Assembly: GCF_039727615.1 (NCBI RefSeq)
Contig: NZ_CP152474.1
Coordinates: 62,001 to 126,000, forward strand
From: Leclercia sp. S52
GTDB lineage: Bacteria; Pseudomonadota; Gammaproteobacteria; Enterobacterales; Enterobacteriaceae
DNA length: 64,000 nt
Direction: 5' to 3'
This document shows, piece by piece, positions 57,882 to 64,000 of this stretch; position 1 is the stretch's first letter; the number at the start of each line of letters is the position of its first letter. The notes under the pieces are model-generated. The model had not been told where the DNA came from and ran no database searches. It saw nothing but the letters and a program-made list of their open reading frames with translations. The translations under genes were made by a program, and so were the position numbers.

Positions 57882-59155
57882 TAATGGCTCCGCACGGGCA
57901 GGTAAGGTTGCAGAAGTTGCAGCAGGCGGGTCAAGGCCCCCTGATTCTGATGCAGCACTTCGACTGCGTGGCGGCCATACCACAGACGATAGTCTTCGTC
58001 GGTCAGCAGGGTCGACACTTCCTTCACAATGGAATTCGCATCGGTAACCGTAATCAGCCCGTCTGCCTGCTGCAGTTTGGCGCAGATATCTTTGAAGTTG
58101 AAGGTATGCGGCCCCATCAGCACAGGAATGGCGTGCGCTGCCGGCTCCAGCGGGTTGTGTCCGCCACGCTCCACGAGGCTACCGCCGACAAAGGCCAGAT
58201 CGGCAATCCCGTACAGCAACATCAGCTCGCCCATGGTATCGCCAATCACCACCTGGGTGCTGGAGGAGGGGATTTCACCGCTGCTGCGCATAATGAAGCT
58301 GAACCCGCCTTTCTGCACCATGTCACGGGCATCTTTAAAACGCTCAGGATGACGCGGCACCAGTATTAACAGCAGATCCGGGAAGCTTTCCAGAAGCTGG
58401 CGATGCGCCTGGAGGATAATCTCTTCTTCACCGTCATGAGTGCTGGTGGCGATCCACACTTTACGGCGCGGCGCCCACTGGCGACGCAGGGTAACGGCTC
58501 TGGCAGCCAGTTCAGGAGTAACCGAAATATCAAACTTCAGGCTACCGGTGACCGCCAGCTGATTGCGCTTCAGGCCCAGCGACAGGAAGCGCGCGCCGTC
58601 CTCTTCATTCTGGGCGGCGATCAGGGTGATTTTACTCAGCAGGCGGCGCATAAATTTGCCCAGCTTGCCGTACCCCTTCGCAGAGCGTTCCGACAGGCGG
58701 GCGTTAGCCACCACCAGCGGAATTTTACGGCTGTGCAGGGCGGAAATCATATTTGGCCACAGCTCGGTTTCCATCACGATCACCAGCTTAGGGCGCACGG
58801 TGTTGAGGAAACGGTTCATGGCGCAGGGTAAATCGTAAGGCAGATAGACGTGATGGACGTCTTTGCCAAAGGCCGACATGGCGCGTTCGGAACCGGTTGG
58901 CGTCATGGTGGTAACGGTGATCGGCAGCGACGGATAACGGTGGCGCAGGGCGCGGACCAGCGGAATGGCCGCCAGCGTTTCGCCCACGGACACGGAGTGG
59001 AGCAGGATACCGTCCGGCGCAACTTTGTTGCGGCAGTAACCATAGCGTTCAGCCCAGCGTTTACGGTAAGCAGGCGCTTTACGGCTACGTAGCAGCAGTC
59101 GTAGCCACACCAGTGGCTGAATAATGTAGAGCAGAGCGGTATACAACAATTCCAA
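57881..59155 (-). CDS. waaA: 3-deoxy-D-manno-octulosonic acid (Kdo) transferase
   Basis: A GT30 enzyme of 424 residues from the TTG at 59155, bifunctional in enterobacteria: it adds two Kdo residues to lipid IVA. It has an N-terminal membrane-associated helix ([21 protein letters not shown]), the motif [18 protein letters not shown] with the catalytic glutamate, [13 protein letters not shown], and the C-terminal donor-binding [27 protein letters not shown]. The start is uncertain: a TTG at 59155 agrees with the family, while a further TTG at 59188 lacks a ribosome site. It has its own promoter region after a terminator. Confidence 0.94.
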   Translation of the reverse strand: MELLYTALLYIIQPLVWLRLLLRSRKAPAYRKRWAERYGYCRNKVAPDGILLHSVSVGETLAAIPLVRALRHRYPSLPITVTTMTPTGSERAMSAFGKDVHHVYLPYDLPCAMNRFLNTVRPKLVIVMETELWPNMISALHSRKIPLVVANARLSERSAKGYGKLGKFMRRLLSKITLIAAQNEEDGARFLSLGLKRNQLAVTGSLKFDISVTPELAARAVTLRRQWAPRRKVWIATSTHDGEEEIILQAHRQLLESFPDLLLILVPRHPERFKDARDMVQKGGFSFIMRSSGEIPSSSTQVVIGDTMGELMLLYGIADLAFVGGSLVERGGHNPLEPAAHAIPVLMGPHTFNFKDICAKLQQADGLITVTDANSIVKEVSTLLTDEDYRLWYGRHAVEVLHQNQGALTRLLQLLQPYLPVRSH

Positions 59156-59270
59156 GCGATTATCCGTTTTTTCAGTTTCGGCGGGCAAATTCTAAGCATT
59201 TAGGCCGTTTAAAGCTATCCCTTTGGCGCTTTTGCTCAGCCATTTGCCTGCGTTACGTGCGTTCGCAGAT

Positions 59271-59298
59271 AAAAAAACGGGCATTCAATGCCCGTTTA
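59271..59298 (-). terminator. Terminator after the phosphoethanolamine transferase gene
   Basis: On the minus strand AAACGGGCATTGAATGCCCGTTT forms a stem of about nine pairs and runs into seven T. It lies 12 bases past the stop of the phosphoethanolamine transferase gene, closes the leftward LPS core operon and insulates waaA. Confidence 0.88.
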
Positions 59299-59309
59299 AT
59301 GATTTCTGC

Positions 59310-60944
59310 TTAACGTTCCGCTTCCGGCAGTTCGTTCAGGTGGTAGGTGACGCGCTCCGACAGGCCGCGAATATCACCCCCGGTGATGTAGAAGCTGTCG
59401 TCCTTCTGGTTCGGGTTACTGACCGCATACCCCAGCATCTTGTTGATCAGCGTCGCCATCTGGAAATGGTTGAGCGGGACCTGCGGGCTGATAGCGCTCA
59501 TTGCGTACGCCGGATCGTTACTGAAGTAGAGGAACGGCACCTGGGCAATCGGCATCTCAACAATCGAGTGGCCGAACAGACCGCCATCACCGACGCGTTC
59601 GCCGTGATCCGAGGTAATAAACACCAGTACGGGCAGTTTAGATTTAGCCATCGCGGTACGGATCGCCGAGGCCAGCTCTTTGTCGTACAGGCGCACGGCA
59701 TCATCGTACTCATTTTTCTTCTGCGCCACGTCGTCACTCAGGCGTGGGGTAGAGAATTTAGCGAAGCCCTGCGGGATGTTGCGCTCATAAGGAATATGCG
59801 GCGCGCGGCTGTTCAGCACCATCAGGAACGGTTTGTTCCAGTCCAGCTTCGCCTGTTCAACGGAAGGGGTCAGCACCACATCGGCACCCACGTCTGGTGC
59901 CGGGCGGATCTGCGTATCTTCCCACAGGTCGATATCATGGATGCCAATCCAGTTGCTCAGCCCTTCCAGGCCCTGGGCAGAGATAAACGCCGTCTGGTAG
60001 CCCTGCTTTTTGGCATTGGTGAAGATGTTGGTCGACTTCGACTTATAGGCGGCGTAGTTGTCCGGCTCGCGCAGGTTATTTACCAGCATCGGGATCGCCA
60101 CGCGGGTCGAGACCGCGTTCGAGACGATCAGACGGCCCGTACCCTGATACTGCTGCAGCAGCGCCTTCAGTTCCGGCGTGGTGTCGCGTTCGTAGCCCAG
60201 GGCGCTGACATGATGCGGGTTGAGGCTTTCGCCAATCGCCAGGATGATGGAGTATTTCCCGGCTTGGCTGCCCTCCACCGGCGTGACCTTATAGGGCTCA
60301 TAGTGCGTGACGCTCTGGTTTTCGCCGGAAAGGGCTTCCGGGATCAGGCGAATAGCGCTGTAACTCATGGCTGACAGACCATTGCGCAGTAAGGAGTGGC
60401 GCAGATCCGGGTTGAATTTATACATCTGCCCGTCGATGGCTTTATAGAATTGACCGGCAAACATCACCACGATAGCCAGCAGGCACGGCATCGCCACCCA
60501 CTTATGCCACTGCGGCGCCAGACGGCGGGTAAAGACCAGCGCAAAGATCACCGCGACGGCCATGATGGCAAAGTAGATCCCAAGCGATCCCAGACTGTCC
60601 GTGATGCCGCTGGCGATATCTTTGGTTTCGACAAAGGCCAGCCAGACTTCACTCGGGCCATAAAACTGGCCGTAGAACTGGTAATACACCGCTTCTGATA
60701 TCTGCACGATGAAGGTGATCGCCAGCAGCAGACGGGTCAGGAAATAGCGGGCGCTGACGGCCGCCAGTACGGAAATGATCAGATACAGCGACATGTCGCT
60801 GGATTTCGGCTGATAAACATGGTCTTTCAGCAGGATGATGATTTCACACAGGGAAAACAGCACCAGGAAGACCAGCGTGAGTATCACGGTACGCAGAATA
60901 TTACGGCGCGGCGTGAGCGACGAACGTGAGGATGTTTTAAACAT
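59310..60944 (-). CDS. Phosphoethanolamine transferase of the LPS core cluster (sulfatase fold)
   Basis: A 544-residue inner-membrane enzyme of the EptA/EptC/CptA type. Five transmembrane helices occupy about residues 15-170, followed by a periplasmic alkaline-phosphatase-like domain: ILAIGESLNPHHVSALGYERDTTP with the metal-binding and nucleophile region (Ser-Thr segment VSTRVAIPM), and VFITSDHGERVGDGGLFGHSIVEMP with DHGE. It transfers phosphoethanolamine from phosphatidylethanolamine, presumably to the LPS core given its neighbours; such decoration lowers net negative charge. The start at MFKTS (60944) is chosen; a TTG four codons earlier is possible. Confidence 0.87.
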   Translation of the reverse strand: MFKTSSRSSLTPRRNILRTVILTLVFLVLFSLCEIIILLKDHVYQPKSSDMSLYLIISVLAAVSARYFLTRLLLAITFIVQISEAVYYQFYGQFYGPSEVWLAFVETKDIASGITDSLGSLGIYFAIMAVAVIFALVFTRRLAPQWHKWVAMPCLLAIVVMFAGQFYKAIDGQMYKFNPDLRHSLLRNGLSAMSYSAIRLIPEALSGENQSVTHYEPYKVTPVEGSQAGKYSIILAIGESLNPHHVSALGYERDTTPELKALLQQYQGTGRLIVSNAVSTRVAIPMLVNNLREPDNYAAYKSKSTNIFTNAKKQGYQTAFISAQGLEGLSNWIGIHDIDLWEDTQIRPAPDVGADVVLTPSVEQAKLDWNKPFLMVLNSRAPHIPYERNIPQGFAKFSTPRLSDDVAQKKNEYDDAVRLYDKELASAIRTAMAKSKLPVLVFITSDHGERVGDGGLFGHSIVEMPIAQVPFLYFSNDPAYAMSAISPQVPLNHFQMATLINKMLGYAVSNPNQKDDSFYITGGDIRGLSERVTYHLNELPEAER

Positions 60945-60962
60945 GAACGGACTCAAGGTTAC

Positions 60963-61934
60963 TTAAAACTTTTTAGTCAGCGGGCGAATGGCTTTACCGA
61001 AACCAAAGCGCAGTGCACGAACCAGGGTAGGGCGTTTATGCAGTCCTTTACGCCAGATATCCTCAAACAGGCTGAACCAGCGTGCGGCGACCGCTTCGCG
61101 GGAGTAAACCTGCAGACGTTTGTCGCCCTGCTCGCGCATCTGGCGATACAGGTCCGGATTGTTTTTCAACCGCATGATGGCATCGAAGGCTTCGTCCGGC
61201 GTTTTGGCGATCAGATAGTCGAGGTCGCTTTCGCGGATCGCGCGGTATGACGGTTCGTCGTCGCAGATCATCACCGTTTTGCCCAGCCAGTTGTTAATCA
61301 GCTTGCTGGCAGGTTTGCGGGCCAGTTTGTGGTCGTGCGATTTGCGGAAGCTGATGCAGACGTCCACGTCCTGGTAGTTGGTCCAGTTATCGAAGGAGAT
61401 ACGCAGGTCAATGCCCTGCTCGGCAAGGCGCTGCTTAAAGGCCTCGCTACGAAACGCCTCCGGGAAGCTGTCGACACGGCCAAAAAAGGCCACGGTTTTG
61501 ACGGTTTCATCGGTACGCTCACGCGGTTTCACCCCCGGCTGCGGCCAGTAGGGGACAAAAACGCCGTTGCTGCGGTTATCGGCTTCCGGGTTCTGATCCA
61601 CTACCACGTCTGCGCCAATCACCGGTGGACGGTCGGCACGGGCAACGACGGTCACGCCACGCCAGGGTTTGACGCGCGAGCCAAAATCATCGTTATGCAT
61701 CAGGTTGATGGCATCCGGGCGGCACTCCGAACCAAACGAGCACTCGATGTCGTCACCATAATAGTGTTTCAGCGCCAGGGTGGTCTGGAACGTCCAGCCG
61801 CCGCGTCCGCCGCAGTAGAAACGCTCCGGGATGGTATCCGGATTAACGCGGTTATCCAGCAGCGTCTGGAAATCTGCATAGTTTTTGGCGATGAAATCAG
61901 CGCGGGAGACCGCGTGTAATTTAAGTTTGCTCAT
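60963..61934 (-). CDS. LPS core region glycosyltransferase (family uncertain)
   Basis: A 323-residue protein with no signal peptide and the outline of a GT-B glycosyltransferase. The start KLKLHAVSRADFIAKNYADFQTLL and the middle FVPYWPQPGVKPRE.VKTVAFFGR lead to a C-terminal segment (KPASKLINNWLGKTVMICDDEPSYRAIRESDLDYLIAKTPDEAFDAIMRL) that resembles the nucleotide-sugar-binding half of family 4-like enzymes. It lies 18 bp before the phosphoethanolamine transferase gene, in the same leftward operon. The sugar added cannot be told. Confidence 0.72.
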   Translation of the reverse strand: MSKLKLHAVSRADFIAKNYADFQTLLDNRVNPDTIPERFYCGGRGGWTFQTTLALKHYYGDDIECSFGSECRPDAINLMHNDDFGSRVKPWRGVTVVARADRPPVIGADVVVDQNPEADNRSNGVFVPYWPQPGVKPRERTDETVKTVAFFGRVDSFPEAFRSEAFKQRLAEQGIDLRISFDNWTNYQDVDVCISFRKSHDHKLARKPASKLINNWLGKTVMICDDEPSYRAIRESDLDYLIAKTPDEAFDAIMRLKNNPDLYRQMREQGDKRLQVYSREAVAARWFSLFEDIWRKGLHKRPTLVRALRFGFGKAIRPLTKKF

Positions 61935-61942
61935 AATGTTCG

Positions 61943-62926
61943 TTAGCCGATGATTTTTTTAAGGCGGAAGTAACGACGTCCCAGACGCCAGCGCTGACGC
62001 AAACCGCGCGCGTTTTGCCAGATCATCGACCAGATGCCGCGATCGAACAGTTCCTGGGTGATTTCGCGTTTTTTCGCGCTGTCTTCAATATTGTTAATGC
62101 TGTGCAGAATACCCAATCCCTCTTTGGCAATTTGCCACCGGCAGGCCGGAACACGCTTCACCTGTTCCGGGTAGCGTTTGTTGATGGCATCCAGCATTTC
62201 GAGGATTTTCATATAGTGGCGCGAAGAGCGCATCCGCGTGTCGTCGGTGCCTGGCGTGTGCGATACCGATGCAGAGTGGATCAGATAGTCGTAATAGACT
62301 TCGTCAATATACTGTACGCGTTTGGCCGTCAGCAGCACTTCCGTAGTCCAGGGAATATCCTGATGACGCAGGCCGTGTTCGAAGGTAAAGCCCTGCGCTT
62401 TGATAAAGGCGTGGCGATAGATATTCAGCCAGGTGACGTGCAGGAACTTGCGCGAGGCCAGCGCCATCTGCAGCCACTCCGGGCCTTCCAGCACCCCTGT
62501 AGAAGACAGCTTGTCGGACGGAAAAATCTTTTTCGATGGACGGCCATCGTCATAAATATAGGTGCCGTTACAGGTCGCTACATCCAGCTGGCCCGCAAAG
62601 GCGATATCCAACAGGCGCGGGTACATGCCAGGGTAAATAACGTCATCAATATCGGGGAAGGCGACATATTCGCCGGTCGCCAGGGCAAGACCGGTATTAC
62701 GCGCGGCCGATACGCCGCCATTTGGCTGGTCGATTATCCGGAAATGGCTAAATTCACTGGCATAGCGGGCGATCATTTCAGCTGAGCGATCCGTTGAGCC
62801 GTCATTAACAATAATGAGTTCCAGGCTCGATAAATTCTGCTGTTTAATGCTGTCAAAAAAAGCGCTCAGAAATTTTTCGCCATTAAAAACGGCGACGATG
62901 AGGCTTAATTGAGGCGTTTCAGACAT
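61943..62926 (-). CDS. Glycosyltransferase family 2, LPS core region
   Basis: A 327-residue GT2 enzyme. The N-terminal GT-A domain has LSLIVAVFNGEKFLSAFFDSI, LELIIVNDGSTDRSAEMI and the DxD-like VAFPDIDDVIYPGMY. The C-terminal 150 residues (RHQDIPWTTEVLLTAKRVQYIDEVYYDYLIHSASVSHT) match capsular and core transferases of the same type. It is 8 bp from the next glycosyltransferase gene. The acceptor is probably the outer core of LPS or the O-antigen side. Confidence 0.85.
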   Translation of the reverse strand: MSETPQLSLIVAVFNGEKFLSAFFDSIKQQNLSSLELIIVNDGSTDRSAEMIARYASEFSHFRIIDQPNGGVSAARNTGLALATGEYVAFPDIDDVIYPGMYPRLLDIAFAGQLDVATCNGTYIYDDGRPSKKIFPSDKLSSTGVLEGPEWLQMALASRKFLHVTWLNIYRHAFIKAQGFTFEHGLRHQDIPWTTEVLLTAKRVQYIDEVYYDYLIHSASVSHTPGTDDTRMRSSRHYMKILEMLDAINKRYPEQVKRVPACRWQIAKEGLGILHSINNIEDSAKKREITQELFDRGIWSMIWQNARGLRQRWRLGRRYFRLKKIIG

Positions 62927-63050
62927 GCTTTCTCCGTAAAAATACGCAGCAATAAAAAGAGTATGACGAGGCCATTTGCTGGCAATTCGACAGCCGGCAG
63001 GCTAAAGCGTTCCGCGCCAGGGTGATTATTCCACTGGCGCGTCAGAGCGA

Positions 63051-64000
63051 TCAGGACGTTTGTTTTCCGCTCTGGGCAGGGCGCAGGGCGCACATGCCAA
63101 CCAGCAGGCCGGTCAGTAACATATACTGCTCAAGATAGTGATCTTTGAGGTTGTGATCGACCATGGTTCGGCAGAAGAAGCCGACGGTAAAGAGCAGCAG
63201 GAACATCCCTACCATCATGTTGCCGCGACGGAACTCACGCCAGCCGACATACCAGCAGCCCACCAGCAGAATCAGCCAGCCCGCGATGCCAACAACACCG
63301 TTCTGAATACCAAATTCAATCAGACCGTAGTGGCTATGAGGGATGTTAATACGGTTATCCTGGGTATCCCGGCGCAGCACATAGCGGAACGCCTCTTTTT
63401 TTGGCGCCTACGCCTGCCGGGTGTTCGGCAATCAGGCCCCAGCCCTGATGGAAGAAGCTGGCCCGACAGCCGTTAGAGTGGTTCATGGGCACACCCTGGC
63501 TATTAACCGGTACCGTTCCGTCTGTTTTGTTGTAGCAAAAGCTGGTGAAGGGGGCATTCCAGCCCGCAATGGCATCACTTTCAAGGTTTTGCCAGCGTGG
63601 GTCGGTTTTCCATGAGGCGTAACCGAGCAGCGCAGAAGCAACAATAAGACCAACCAGAATACCACCGGTGACAATGACCCTGCTGCGGCGCATGCTGTGC
63701 AGGCTCAAAAGGATGAAAGTAGAAAACAGGCTGCCGACCAGACCGATAGTGCCCCAACGGGTGTCTACCAGCGCGGTACACAGCAGGTTACTTAAGAGCA
63801 TTAACGCCAGCACGGGGGTGTTCAGGCGCAGGAAACGTTGATGTAACAGACCGCGCGCCAGCAACTCGGCCAGGATAAAGCCGGTGATCATATTGACCTG
63901 GAAGCTCATGCGGGTGCGGTTATAGACAATCCGCGTTTCACCCCAGTGAATAACCCCATCGCGCCAGTATAACCAGACAGTATCCAGTAAATGAACGCAG
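63051..64000 (-). CDS. waaL: O-antigen ligase WaaL, C-terminal part, frameshifted and cut by window end
   Basis: An O-antigen ligase (Wzy/WaaL family), open to the end of the window, so its N terminus is outside. The visible part has hydrophobic helices (IVTGGILVGLIVASALLGYASW), a periplasmic loop (DPRWQNLESDAIAGW and NHSNGCRASFFHQGWGLIAEHPAGVGAKK) and then, in another frame, RRDTQDNRINIPHSHYGLIEFGIQNGVVGIAGWLILLVGCW, which holds the conserved His of the family (HSHYG). The frames meet in a run of seven T on the plus strand (63396-63402), where six would keep the frame. It ligates O-antigen onto lipid A-core at the periplasmic face. Confidence 0.88.

Overview
The window is chromosomal DNA of an enterobacterium of the Enterobacter/Lelliottia/Klebsiella type. 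The right half carries the E. coli 82-minute gene order nearly gene for gene: selC, yicJ, yicI, yicH, xanP, gltS, recG, trmH, spoT, rpoZ, gmk, ligB, yicG, yicC, rph, pyrE, slmA, dut, coaBC, radC, rpmB, rpmG, mutM, coaD, waaA. The waaE gene between coaD and waaA is the Klebsiella/Enterobacter/Serratia arrangement rather than the E. coli one. REP/BIME elements and CCCTCTCCC-type repeats lie in several intergenic gaps.

Left half (1-29.8 kb) is a variable region between nlpA, whose 3' part opens the window, and selC. E. coli has only a few genes between these two. In order it holds: an MBL hydrolase with a GlxA-type regulator; an AAA ATPase; a DUF523-DUF1722 protein; a secreted hydroxyisourate hydrolase; an MlrA-like regulator; the lipocalin blc; a methyltransferase; a complete gallate (4,5-cleavage) catabolic cluster of transporter, dioxygenase, LysR regulator and galBCD plus a dehydrogenase; an orphan XRE regulator; a yjaB-like acetyltransferase with a broken second copy; an orphan type VI cassette (hcp, Tlde1-like effector, probable immunity gene); a transporter/beta-glucosidase/AraC operon; and an AT-rich patch next to selC with symE, a ribbon-helix-helix gene, an intact IS3-family element with a 4-bp target duplication, and a PHP-SMC (TrlF/ppl-like) ATPase that is a candidate antiphage gene.

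Middle and right: yicJI (alpha-xyloside uptake and hydrolysis), yicH, xanP and gltS divergent over PurR-like sites, recG, the gmk-rpoZ-spoT-trmH-recG unit (reading leftward), ligB, yicG, an acyltransferase with SGNH domain where E. coli has dinD, yicC/rph-pyrE with the pyrE attenuator, slmA, dut-coaBC, radC, rpmBG, mutM, coaD-waaE-waaA, and the start of the LPS core cluster (phosphoethanolamine transferase, two glycosyltransferases, waaL running off the end).

A cross-cutting observation: six genes (XRE regulator, galB, galC, trlF, yicH, waaL) are each broken by a single-base change exactly in a homopolymer run, while the protein is intact in two frames. This looks more like homopolymer sequencing error than real gene decay, so the annotations give the whole span and state the break point. 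All names rest on remembered family sequences and motifs; no database search was possible.
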